Both the position numbers and the translations under genes were made by a program. 64,000 bases of DNA from Flaviflexus equikiangi (GTDB lineage: Bacteria; Actinomycetota; Actinomycetes; Actinomycetales; Actinomycetaceae), in contig NZ_CP059676.1 of the NCBI RefSeq assembly GCF_014069875.1, positions 1,426,001-1,490,000 of the forward strand, read 5' to 3'. The first letter of the stretch is position 1. Every line of letters starts with the position of its first letter. Below are positions 54,703-62,778 of the stretch, in pieces. The notes under the pieces were generated by a model that saw only the letters and a list, made by a program, of their open reading frames with translations, was not told where the DNA came from and searched no databases.

Positions 54703-55508
54703 GAGACCTCCACGCGGTCAACGGAGCCCACTTCGGGCCCCAAGAATCGGCGTGCGAGTGCCTGGAAGGCTCTCGCATCGCCTGTTGATAGGAAACGGTG
54801 CTCTGGTGGGGACTGCTCTGTCCTCATGAGCCCGCCGGCCACAAGTGCCCGATAGGTATCTTTCGCTGTCTCCTCAGCGGACGACACGAGCATGACAGAA
54901 TCTCCCATGACGTAGGAGATCACGCCGGTGAGAAGCGGATAGTGGGTGCAGCCGAGGACGAGAGTGTCGACGTCGGCGGCCTTGATCGGTTCGAGATATT
55001 CCGCGGCCACGTCGATGAGTTCGGCGCCGCTTGTCTGGCCGGACTCGACGAACGCGACGAACCGCGGCGCCGCCGCCATCGTCACCCGCAACGAGGGTGC
55101 TGCTGCGAAAGCATCCGAGTAGGCGCCGGAGTTGATCGTCGCCTGGGTTCCGATGACACCGATCCTGCCCGAACGCGTCGCGGACGCGGCGCGCCTAACT
55201 GCGGGTTGGATGACCTCGATCACGGGTATCCCCATACCCACCTGGTAGCGCTCCCGGGCGTCATGGAGGGCCGCCGCGGAAGCGGAGTTGCAGGCGAGAA
55301 CGATCATCTTGACGCCGGAGTCGACGAGAGCATCGAGGACCGACAGGGATAGTTCACGCACTTCCGCTATCGGCCGGGGGCCGTACGGGGTGTGCGCCGT
55401 GTCCCCGACGTAGGTGATGGACTCGCCGGGAAGCTGGTCGAGGATGGCGCGCGCGACTGTCAGTCCCCCGACACCGGAGTCGAAGATCCCAATAGGCGCG
55501 TCGCTCAT
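54699..55508 (-). CDS. murI: Glutamate racemase
   Basis: Makes D-glutamate for peptidoglycan. The 269-residue protein has the two catalytic cysteines in ACNSASA and LGCTHYPLL and the N-terminal [14 protein letters not shown] motif. It overlaps the MBL gene by 4 nt and follows the DUF2017 gene by 9 nt. Confidence 0.96.
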   Translation of the reverse strand: MSDAPIGIFDSGVGGLTVARAILDQLPGESITYVGDTAHTPYGPRPIAEVRELSLSVLDALVDSGVKMIVLACNSASAAALHDARERYQVGMGIPVIEVIQPAVRRAASATRSGRIGVIGTQATINSGAYSDAFAAAPSLRVTMAAAPRFVAFVESGQTSGAELIDVAAEYLEPIKAADVDTLVLGCTHYPLLTGVISYVMGDSVMLVSSAEETAKDTYRALVAGGLMRTEQSPPEHRFLSTGDARAFQALARRFLGPEVGSVDRVEVS

Positions 55509-55517
55509 GAGCTGACT

Positions 55518-56126
55518 TTATCCGCGCGGGCGGCCAAACCGCACCGCGTCGAGGAGTGAATCCTGCCACCAGCTCATCATGGAATAGACGAGCATGAGCT
55601 GGTTCTCGACCTCTTCGTCCTCCGTCAGCGCAGCGTCGCTATACTCCCCGTCGGCTATCTTCCCTGCCTTGACCGCCACATCGTCGGCGCGCTCAGCATC
55701 ATCGATGTCGAGTCGCGTGCCGAGCACGAGGCGCAGGTCGTTGAGCGCGGAGAGCCACGCGGGAATATCGGCTTCAGGGACGAAGACTTCGCCTGCCGAG
55801 TTCGCGAGCGTGCGATAGACGAGGGTGAGGTCGGAAACTTTTGTCGATCGGATACCAGATTCGGTGAGTTCACGCAGCTCGCGCGCTTCCTCCGGGTCCT
55901 CGCTCATGTCCGGCAGCAGACGATCGAGGACAGGATCGAAGGACGGTTCGGCGATCGGCGCGAGCTCCTTCTCGAGCGCGGCCAGGGGATCATCGGACAT
56001 GTCGACCACGGCCACATCATCGCCCAGGATCGAGACGACGTCCCTCATGAGGGACGCGATGAGTTCGAGTTCGAACAGTTCCCCGCCGGACCTGACGCCG
56101 CCTCGCACACGCTTGAAACTAAACAT
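55518..56126 (-). CDS. DUF2017 family protein
   Basis: A 202-residue, acidic, mostly helical protein of the DUF2017 family, found next to clpS in many Actinobacteria. The segments RELRELTESGIRSTKVSDLTLVYRTLA and LMLVYSMMSWWQDSLL are typical. No catalytic motif is seen. Conserved pairing with clpS suggests a link to ClpAP/ClpCP substrate delivery, but this is unproven. It overlaps clpS by 1 nt. Confidence 0.85.
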   Translation of the reverse strand: MFSFKRVRGGVRSGGELFELELIASLMRDVVSILGDDVAVVDMSDDPLAALEKELAPIAEPSFDPVLDRLLPDMSEDPEEARELRELTESGIRSTKVSDLTLVYRTLANSAGEVFVPEADIPAWLSALNDLRLVLGTRLDIDDAERADDVAVKAGKIADGEYSDAALTEDEEVENQLMLVYSMMSWWQDSLLDAVRFGRPRG

Positions 56127-56407
56127 CAGTGCTCTTCCTCAAGGGTGGCATGCAGCCCGAACGTGTGCATGGCCTGGACGTCGGTCTCCATCGCCTCGCG
56201 AGACCCCGAAGAGACGACGGCGCGCCCGCGGGAATGGACTTCCATCATGAGCCGGTTCGCTGTTCTCGCGTCGAAACCGAAATATGACTGGAACACCCAG
56301 GCGACATAGCTCTGGAGGTTGATCGGATCATCGTGCACGACAGTGCGCCACGAAGGGGCAGCGGTCTGCTCTTCGGTTGGAGTCGGGGAAGGTACTGGCT
56401 GTGTCAT
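56126..56407 (-). CDS. clpS: ATP-dependent Clp protease adaptor ClpS
   Basis: A 93-residue adaptor that delivers N-degron substrates to the Clp AAA+ chaperone. It has a flexible N-terminal tail rich in Thr and Pro, then WRTVVHDDPINLQSYVAWVFQSYFGF and AMETDVQAMHTFGLHATLEEE, the typical core. The ATG at 56407 was chosen because the upstream frame is not family-like. First gene of the operon and divergent from pncB. Confidence 0.93.
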   Translation of the reverse strand: MTQPVPSPTPTEEQTAAPSWRTVVHDDPINLQSYVAWVFQSYFGFDARTANRLMMEVHSRGRAVVSSGSREAMETDVQAMHTFGLHATLEEEH

Positions 56408-56476
56408 TACCGTCCATTCTACGCATCCCGGGACGTTTTGCCGTGTGAGGTTCCTCCGGCACATTAGGGTTGTCGT

Positions 56477-57832
56477 ATGCATAAGTCCACCGCACTGCTC
56501 ACCGACATGTACGAGCTCACCATGCTCGAATCAACACTGAAGTCAGGGGCCGCGAATCGCGCCTCCGTCTTCGAGGTGTTCTGCCGCCGCCTGCCTTCGG
56601 GACGCCGCTACGGGGTCGTTGCCGGGACCGGCCGCATCCTCGAAGATCTTCTCGATTTCCGGTTCACCGATGAGGAGCTCGACTATCTCCGACAGTCCCG
56701 CATCGTCTCGGAGGAGACCATCGACTGGCTGGCGGACTATCGCTTCACGGGCGATATCTACGGTTATCGCGAAGGGGAGTGCTTCTTCCCCAACTCCCCC
56801 ATTCTGACCGTCACGGGAACATTCGCCGAGGCCGTCCTCCTCGAAACCCTCATCCTCTCCATCCTCAACCACGATGCTGCGGTCGCCGCAGCCGCCTCCC
56901 GTATGACGATCGCGGCACACGGCCGTCCCTGTCTGGAGATGGGAGCGAGACGGACCCACGAACGGGCGGCCGTCTCGGCAGCCCGCGCGGCTGTCGTCGG
57001 CGGTTTCGCCGGGACCTCCGTTCTCGAGGCTGGGCGCACGTATGGAGTTCGGGCTATCGGTACGGCGGCGCACTCGTTCACTCTCGTCCACGACACGGAA
57101 GAGGATGCGTTCGCGGCGCAGATCGAGACGATGGGACCGGGAACGACACTGCTCGTCGACACGTTCGATGTCGAGCAGGGCGTGGTCCGAGCAGTCGCCG
57201 CGGCACGTGCAGCGGGCGGGGAACTCGGTGCAGTGCGCCTCGATTCGGGCGATCTCGTCGCCCAGGCCTTCACCGTGCGCAAGCAGCTGGACGACCTCGG
57301 TGCGACGTCCACGAAGATCACGGTCACGTCCGATCTGGACGAATATGCTATTGCGGCGCTCGGCGCGGCCCCCGTCGATTCCTACGGAGTGGGAACGAAA
57401 CTCGTCACGGGCTCGGGTTTCCCCACGGCCGAGCTCGTCTACAAGCTCGTTGCGCGCGAAGACTCAGAAGGCGCGATCAAAGAGGTTGCCAAGCGGTCGA
57501 AGTCGAAAGCCTCCCACGGTGGCCTCAAGGTTGCCGGCCGAGTGCTCGACGAGACGGGCGTGGCCCGCGAAGAGCTCATCGTCTCCTGTCAATCCTGGGA
57601 GCAGGGACGCGCCGCGCTTGAGGAGAGGGGAGCGCGCCCTCTCCAGGTCCCGCTCGTCCTCGGCGGCGAGATCCAGGCCCACGACAGCGTGCAAGAGGCT
57701 GCGCAGCATCACGTGGCCTCCCGCAACGAGCTCCCCTATCAGGCGTGGCGATTGTCAGACGGCGAACCCGCCATCCCCTCCACCATGATCGACATCTTCC
57801 CCGGGGACGATCGCGTCTACGACGGCACGTAA
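56477..57832 (+). CDS. pncB: Nicotinate phosphoribosyltransferase
   Basis: Salvages nicotinate into NAD by forming nicotinate mononucleotide. The 451-residue protein has LLTDMYELTML at the N-terminus, the phosphohistidine motif GTAAHSFTLVHDTEEDAF, LDSGDLVAQA and DSYGVGTKLVTG for phosphoribosyl binding. The ATG lies 6 nt after TAGGGT (56465-56470) without a ribosome binding site, so it is probably leaderless. Confidence 0.95.
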   Translation: MHKSTALLTDMYELTMLESTLKSGAANRASVFEVFCRRLPSGRRYGVVAGTGRILEDLLDFRFTDEELDYLRQSRIVSEETIDWLADYRFTGDIYGYREGECFFPNSPILTVTGTFAEAVLLETLILSILNHDAAVAAAASRMTIAAHGRPCLEMGARRTHERAAVSAARAAVVGGFAGTSVLEAGRTYGVRAIGTAAHSFTLVHDTEEDAFAAQIETMGPGTTLLVDTFDVEQGVVRAVAAARAAGGELGAVRLDSGDLVAQAFTVRKQLDDLGATSTKITVTSDLDEYAIAALGAAPVDSYGVGTKLVTGSGFPTAELVYKLVAREDSEGAIKEVAKRSKSKASHGGLKVAGRVLDETGVAREELIVSCQSWEQGRAALEERGARPLQVPLVLGGEIQAHDSVQEAAQHHVASRNELPYQAWRLSDGEPAIPSTMIDIFPGDDRVYDGT

Positions 57833-57838
57833 CGAACA

Positions 57839-57874
57839 ACGGTCCGGCGCTGGATAGCACCAGTGCCGGACCGT
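57839..57874. terminator. Bidirectional terminator between pncB and the DUF3039 gene
   Basis: A 15-bp stem (57839-57853 with 57860-57874, one G-T pair) and a 6-nt loop lie between the two convergent genes. The minus strand continues with a T-rich TTGTTCGTT stretch. Confidence 0.8.
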
Positions 57875-57886
57875 CGAGGCGATGAT

Positions 57887-58141
57887 CTAGGAGTTCTCGC
57901 CCCCGCCCTTCATCTGCGCATAGATCTTCTTGCACTCGGGGCAGACGGGAAACGCTTCCGGGTTGCGCACCGGGATCCAGACCTTGCCGCAGAGGGCGAT
58001 GACGGCCTTGCCGGTCACATTCGACTCGGTGAGCTTGTTCTTGCGCACGTAGTGCGCGTAGCGCTCCGTGTCGCCAGGTGCGATCTTGTGTTCTTCGCGG
58101 GTCTTTGTCGCCGCATCGCCCGCGGGGCTCAGTTCACTCAT
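57887..58141 (-). CDS. DUF3039 protein
   Basis: An 84-residue actinobacterial protein with a putative zinc site formed by ALCGKVWIP and CPECKKIY. The family is almost confined to Actinobacteria and its role is unknown. The ATG at 58141 lies 7 nt after TATAGT, which overlaps the edge of the palindrome that ends HU transcription; the long upstream frame is spurious. Confidence 0.85.
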   Translation of the reverse strand: MSELSPAGDAATKTREEHKIAPGDTERYAHYVRKNKLTESNVTGKAVIALCGKVWIPVRNPEAFPVCPECKKIYAQMKGGGENS

Positions 58142-58151
58142 GCTGAAAACT

Positions 58152-58185
58152 ATAGTGCTGGCCCCCCGCGGGGGGCCAGCACTAT
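58152..58185. terminator. Perfect 34-bp palindrome between HU and the DUF3039 gene
   Basis: Two 17-bp arms (58152-58168 and 58169-58185) are perfectly complementary with no spacer, with GC-rich centres. It lies just after the HU stop and is the likely HU terminator; its left edge overlaps the -10 element of the DUF3039 gene. Confidence 0.7.
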
Positions 58186-58202
58186 CGATCACACGCGTGG
58201 AA

Positions 58203-58484
58203 CTACTTGGTGACGGCCTTCTTGAGAGCCGAACCTGCGGAGAGCTTGACTCCGTAGCCTGCGGGGATCTCGATCTCTTCGCCCGTGCGGGGGTTGCGGC
58301 CCTTGCGAGCTGCGCGCTCGGTGCGCTCGATCGACATGAGGCCCGTGATCTTGACTGCCTCACCAGCAGAGAGGGACTCGACGAGAACCTCCTGGAGTGC
58401 GGAGATCGCGGCATCGGCATCGGTCTTGGTCAGGTTGGCGCGCTCAGCGATTTTGGCGATGAGCTCGGTACGGTTCAGGGACAT
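58203..58484 (-). CDS. hup: DNA-binding protein HU
   Basis: A 93-residue nucleoid protein. It has the N-terminal LNRTELIAKIAERANLTKTDA helix pair, the arm core GRNPRTGEEIEIPAGYGVKLSAG and a Lys-rich end. It lacks the long Lys/Ala tail seen in mycobacterial HU. The ATG at 58484 follows GAGGTGGG. Its own promoter must lie in the 230-bp gap before the upstream antiporter gene. Confidence 0.95.
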   Translation of the reverse strand: MSLNRTELIAKIAERANLTKTDADAAISALQEVLVESLSAGEAVKITGLMSIERTERAARKGRNPRTGEEIEIPAGYGVKLSAGSALKKAVTK

Positions 58485-58714
58485 AGTGCCCACCTCTCCT
58501 CGGTTGATGTACTGGACCCGGTTGGGTCACTAGGACGAATGTAGCGGAAACTCGGGGAAACCGCGCGGAACACGTGGCAGATTCACGGAATTCTCAGGTT
58601 CCTCACACCTTGCACCCACCACGATAACCGCCCTTTAGATAATGTTTCATTCATTTTGATGGAATTCCGCCACAGTTTCGCGGGTGGTCTCAAGCCGAGG
58701 GCGAAATGTCGACA

Positions 58715-60283
58715 TCAGACCGACACGATGACATTGACGAGCAGGATCTTCACGATGATGCAGAGGGCAAAGAGGGCTGCATAGCCCGACTCGATCCGTT
58801 CATCGTCCCGTCGTCCCGTCGCATAGGAAAGGATGGCGGGCTGGCCGACCATTCCTGCCACAACGCCGGCCGTGCGCGGGGCCGACAGGCCCGACAGCCT
58901 GCCCGCGAGCGCGAGGCCGCCTGCCGAGGCGATGACGACGACAGCGGCGATCAGGACGGAGAGGAGGCCCTGCGCGGTGAAGGCGGTATCCATGAAGGCT
59001 GGGCCTGCCGTGATCCCGACGGCCGCGAGGAAGATGAGGAGGCCGAGCTGGCGGACCGTGAGGTTCGCCGCCTGGGGCACCTGCCAGATGATGGGGCCGG
59101 TTCGGTGCAGGGCGCCGAGAATCATGCCGACGACGAGGGGACCTGCCGCGGAGCCGAGGGAGAAGCTCATCTCGCCGGGGAGAGAGATCTCGACCATGCC
59201 GACAAGGAGGCCGAGCGCCATCCCCACACCCACGGACAGCGCGGAGAAGGTCGAGACTCCTCTGACGGAGTCACCGAAGAACGATGCGACATCGTCGAAG
59301 GATTCGCGGGGCACGACGACGAGGGCACGGTCACCGAGTTCGAGGATGAGGTCGTCTCTGGCGAGCATCTCCAGATCGCCGCGGTTGACCCTCGTTACCA
59401 CACCGCCGAAGCGTGCGGCAAGGTTGAGTTCGGCGATGTTCCTGCCCGCAAGCTTGTCGTTGGAGACGACGAAGTGGCGGAAATCGACTTGCGCGCGATC
59501 ATGTGCCAGATGTTCTGGGATCCGCTCCCCCACCTGGTCGACGGCCTCGGCGACGATGGGGCCGTTGCCGACGAACAGCACCTCGTCACCCGCCATGAGC
59601 TCCTCCCCGGGAGAGATGACCCGGGTTCTGCCGTTGCGGCGCAGATAGCTCATGCGCAGCTCCTGATCCGCGAATCCGACGACGGAGCGGACCGCCATCG
59701 GCGTCTTGACGAGAACCGAGACTGCCACGATGTCCTGCCCGGACAGGGAGCCGGTGTCTTTCGCACCAGGCCAGTCCTTGCCCACGATCCAGGCGACGAT
59801 GAGGATGGCAAGAATGACGCCGACCGGGTAGCCGATCGCGTAGCCGACCGAGGGCAGTCCCGATGCTGTTGCATCGTTCGCCGCGGCCAAGGCCGGTGTG
59901 GAGGTGAGGGAACCGGCGAAGATTCCGGCGACCATATCGCCCTCGAGTCCCACGAGGCGCCCGAGGAGGATTGCCGCTCCCGCTGTGAGCGCGAGTATCA
60001 GCCCCGCCCATCCCATGATGGGGGCCTGCCGTTTGAGGTCGGAGAAGAACGTCTGCCCTGCCGAGAGCCCGACCATGTAGACGAAGAGGGCAAGGCCGAG
60101 GGATTGCAGGAGACCAAGATTCGCACCGACATCGGGAACGATCGCACCGATGAGGAGACCGACGAAGAGGGCTCCCGCGGCGCCGAGCCGGAGCGGGCCG
60201 AAGGGAATGGAACCGAGCGCGGCTCCGAGGGCGACAACGATGAAGATGGTGAGGAGGGGCGATGTTGACAACAGGTCAGCCAC
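58715..60283 (-). CDS. AspT/YidE-like (AAE family) transporter
   Basis: A 522-residue membrane protein with two blocks of about five helices (residues 1-180 and 375-522) around a cytosolic part with two TrkA-C (RCK-C) domains (about 195-275 and 285-360). This is the architecture of the aspartate:alanine exchanger family; both membrane halves have the conserved GAGGALFVGLLIG-like and GLLIFLAAVGITAG segments. The substrate is unknown. I chose the GTG at 60283 (ADLLSTSPLLTIF) preceded by GGAAGAG; a GTG at 60316 is an alternative. Confidence 0.85.
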   Translation of the reverse strand: MADLLSTSPLLTIFIVVALGAALGSIPFGPLRLGAAGALFVGLLIGAIVPDVGANLGLLQSLGLALFVYMVGLSAGQTFFSDLKRQAPIMGWAGLILALTAGAAILLGRLVGLEGDMVAGIFAGSLTSTPALAAANDATASGLPSVGYAIGYPVGVILAILIVAWIVGKDWPGAKDTGSLSGQDIVAVSVLVKTPMAVRSVVGFADQELRMSYLRRNGRTRVISPGEELMAGDEVLFVGNGPIVAEAVDQVGERIPEHLAHDRAQVDFRHFVVSNDKLAGRNIAELNLAARFGGVVTRVNRGDLEMLARDDLILELGDRALVVVPRESFDDVASFFGDSVRGVSTFSALSVGVGMALGLLVGMVEISLPGEMSFSLGSAAGPLVVGMILGALHRTGPIIWQVPQAANLTVRQLGLLIFLAAVGITAGPAFMDTAFTAQGLLSVLIAAVVVIASAGGLALAGRLSGLSAPRTAGVVAGMVGQPAILSYATGRRDDERIESGYAALFALCIIVKILLVNVIVSV

Positions 60284-60343
60284 GAGTCCGGCTCTCTTCC
60301 CGTGGCAGGCTGCCACTGTGGCGTGCGGATGTGATCTGTTCCA

Positions 60344-62167
60344 TTATCTCTCGATCCCGTATATGCGGAGCTTCTTCTTCGCCGCTTTCGTTCCCTCTTC
60401 CTGCAGCTGGAGGAGCTGGGCGTAGATGCCGCCGGATTCGGCGAGTTCCGCGGGCGTGCCGATCTCGTCGACGCGGCCGTCCTTGAGCGTGACGATCCTG
60501 TCGACGGTCGAGATGGTCGAGAGGCGGTGGGCGATGATGAGGGAGGTCCGGTTCTCCATGAGGGACTCGAGGCCAGCCTGGACGAGTCGCTCCGATCGTG
60601 TGTCGAGCGCAGATGTCGCTTCGTCGAGGACGAGAATGGCGGGGTCTTTGAGTATCGCGCGCGCAACGGATATGCGCTGCTTCTGCCCTCCGGACAGTTT
60701 GAGTCCGCGCTCGCCGATCACGGAGTCGAGACCATCTGAGAACTTCTGGATGAAGTCCCACGCATTCGCCTTCTGCGCGGCGGCAATGATCTCCTCGTCC
60801 GTCGCCGACTCGTCGGCGTATCCGATGTTCTCTCGGATCGTTCCCGAGAACAGGCTCGACTCCTGGAAGACGACGCCGATCTGGGAGCGCAGCTCCAGGA
60901 GCGACATGGTTGAGACGTCTCGCCCGGCAACCGTGATGGACCCGGCTCGCAGGTCGTACATGCCGAGGAGGAGGTTGATAAGGGTCGTCTTGCCTCCCCC
61001 GGACTCTCCGACGAAGGCGACGCGCTCACCCGCGTTGACGGAGAATGTCACCCCGTTGAGAACGTCCTCGTCCTGGTCGTAGCCGAAGGTGACGTTGTCG
61101 AATGTCAATGCGGGGCCGTCGATCGTGCGGAGGTCCAGGCGTTCGATTCCCCCCGGACGCCTGGCCTGTTCGATCAGGGCGGGTTCCTTCTCGATCTCGA
61201 TGGCCATGACATCGAAATAGTCTCGGGACCCTGCGATGGCGCGCTGGCCGGAGTCGACGATGTAGGACATCATCGTGACGGGCTGGCGCGCCATGGCGAC
61301 GAGCTGAACAAGGAGAACCATGTCGCCGACGGTGAAGGCACCGCGGACGGTGTAGGTGAAGATGATGGCGTAGATGCCGAAGAAGATCAGCGCCATGACG
61401 CCGCGGCGTATCGCGTCCATGCCGTGCCAGTGCGCAGACTGGGACGTGGTTGTGCGGATCGTGTTTTCGTAGCGTCTCGTGAAGACGGTCAGTTCGCGGA
61501 GCTCTGCGACGAAGGACTTGACGACCTTGATCTGGCCGATGACCTCGGTGAAGCGTCCGCCAGCCGTATCGACGTCCTCGTTCTTGACCGCCTCGTAACG
61601 CTGCCATCTCGTCGATGTCAATGCCGTCAGCCAGAGGTAGATCGGGAAGATGATGAGGAGGAGCAGAGCGAGCGGCCACGCATACCATGCGGCGATGACG
61701 AGTACGGCGACCGTCGTCATCAGCATCGTGAAGAAGCTGTTCGAGAACGCCTTCGCGAAGTTTGTCACTTCCGTGATCGACCTGTTGAGGCGGGACACGA
61801 TCGTCCCCGTCAACTCATTGTCGAAATAGCTCTGCGGAAGGGAGAGGAGCTTGCGATAGTAGCGAGTGGACAGGATCGTCCGCATTCTCGCACTCATCAC
61901 ATCGCCCACGTAGCCCCCGATGGCAGATATGAAGGTCGAGAAGACCTCGATCGCCAAGAAGGCGCCTGCCAGCCAGAGAACGGCGGTGATAGCAGAGGAT
62001 TCAGTCCGTGCACCCGACAGAGCATCGACAACAACATCCGTTGCCGCCCCGATGATAAAAGGCACCGCGAGCGCGGCGATGGCGGTGAGGATGGAGGCGG
62101 CGACAATGGCGATATAGTAGCCGCGCAGCTCCTTCGTAAACGTAAGAATTCTGAACAGTGAGCGCAC
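60344..62167 (-). CDS. ABC exporter, fused permease and ATPase (MsbA-like)
   Basis: A 607-residue half-transporter that would act as a homodimer. Six membrane helices occupy about residues 15-310. The ATPase domain has Walker A GESGGGKTTL, signature LSGGQKQRI and Walker B ILVLDEATSALD, with the H-loop IIAHRLSTI. It belongs to the multidrug/lipid exporter group; the substrate cannot be predicted. The GTG at 62167 follows GGAGG. No partner half-transporter is adjacent. Confidence 0.92.
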   Translation of the reverse strand: MRSLFRILTFTKELRGYYIAIVAASILTAIAALAVPFIIGAATDVVVDALSGARTESSAITAVLWLAGAFLAIEVFSTFISAIGGYVGDVMSARMRTILSTRYYRKLLSLPQSYFDNELTGTIVSRLNRSITEVTNFAKAFSNSFFTMLMTTVAVLVIAAWYAWPLALLLLIIFPIYLWLTALTSTRWQRYEAVKNEDVDTAGGRFTEVIGQIKVVKSFVAELRELTVFTRRYENTIRTTTSQSAHWHGMDAIRRGVMALIFFGIYAIIFTYTVRGAFTVGDMVLLVQLVAMARQPVTMMSYIVDSGQRAIAGSRDYFDVMAIEIEKEPALIEQARRPGGIERLDLRTIDGPALTFDNVTFGYDQDEDVLNGVTFSVNAGERVAFVGESGGGKTTLINLLLGMYDLRAGSITVAGRDVSTMSLLELRSQIGVVFQESSLFSGTIRENIGYADESATDEEIIAAAQKANAWDFIQKFSDGLDSVIGERGLKLSGGQKQRISVARAILKDPAILVLDEATSALDTRSERLVQAGLESLMENRTSLIIAHRLSTISTVDRIVTLKDGRVDEIGTPAELAESGGIYAQLLQLQEEGTKAAKKKLRIYGIER

Positions 62168-62317
62168 GTGACCTCCATAGTGACAACATCACCTGGAACG
62201 CGCGCGCGGCGCGGCTTAGTCCGAGAGGTCGCTCATAGTCCCAATGCTCCGCCGTGCTCCTCCCAGCGGTTGCGATCTCGATCACACAGAGTAACGTGTC
62301 CCCCGAGAGGAGCACTC

Positions 62318-62719
62318 ATGATCCGACACAGTATCTACCTCACGTTCCCGGGCAATGCCGCCCAAGCATTCACCTACTATCAGTCCGTCTTCGGCGGCGA
62401 ACTCACCATGCAGACCTATGGCGAGCTCGACACCAGCGATTTTCCGTTCGACCCTGACCCGTCGTGGATAGCCCACGGGGAGCTTCGCGGTCCGGTCTCG
62501 CTCTCGGGAGGCGATGGTGGGGACCAGCCGCTCGGCTCCCCCGTCTACTCGATGCTTCTCTATGGCACGGACGTCGAGGAGGGACGAGCTCTGCTCGCTC
62601 GACTCGCAGAAGACGGCGGGGAGAGCATCATGCCCTTCGAGCAGGCTCCCTGGGGAGACTTCTATGGCCAGACACGCGACCGTTTCGGCATCACCTGGGC
62701 GGTCGCAACCAGAGACTAG
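62318..62719 (+). CDS. PhnB-like VOC superfamily protein
   Basis: A 133-residue vicinal-oxygen-chelate protein of the PhnB group (YLTFPGNAAQAFTYYQSVFGGELTMQTYGE ... GDFYGQTRDRFGITWAV). Family members are often annotated as 3-demethylubiquinone methyltransferase-like, but the activity is rarely known. The ATG at 62318 follows GAGAGGAG. It is divergent from the ABC exporter. Confidence 0.88.
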   Translation: MIRHSIYLTFPGNAAQAFTYYQSVFGGELTMQTYGELDTSDFPFDPDPSWIAHGELRGPVSLSGGDGGDQPLGSPVYSMLLYGTDVEEGRALLARLAEDGGESIMPFEQAPWGDFYGQTRDRFGITWAVATRD

Positions 62720-62733
62720 GCTGCGCACGAGAT

Positions 62734-62773
62734 GCAGGTAGGGGCCCGACCTCACGGTCGGGCCCCTACCTGC
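62734..62773. terminator. Bidirectional terminator between the VOC and MMPL genes
   Basis: A perfect 17-bp stem (62734-62750 with 62757-62773) and a 6-nt loop lie between convergent genes. It is one of the strongest inverted repeats in the window. Confidence 0.8.
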
Positions 62774-62778
62774 TGTCG

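Noticed and set aside
58152-58185. Palindrome considered as a 6C-type structured RNA
   Set aside because: A single spacer-free inverted repeat after a stop codon is better explained as a terminator; the paired C-loop hairpins of the 6C motif are absent.
58706-60268. A 520-codon plus-strand frame opposite the AspT-like transporter
   Set aside because: Extremely Asp/Glu/Arg-rich, antisense to a clear membrane protein, no ribosome binding site.
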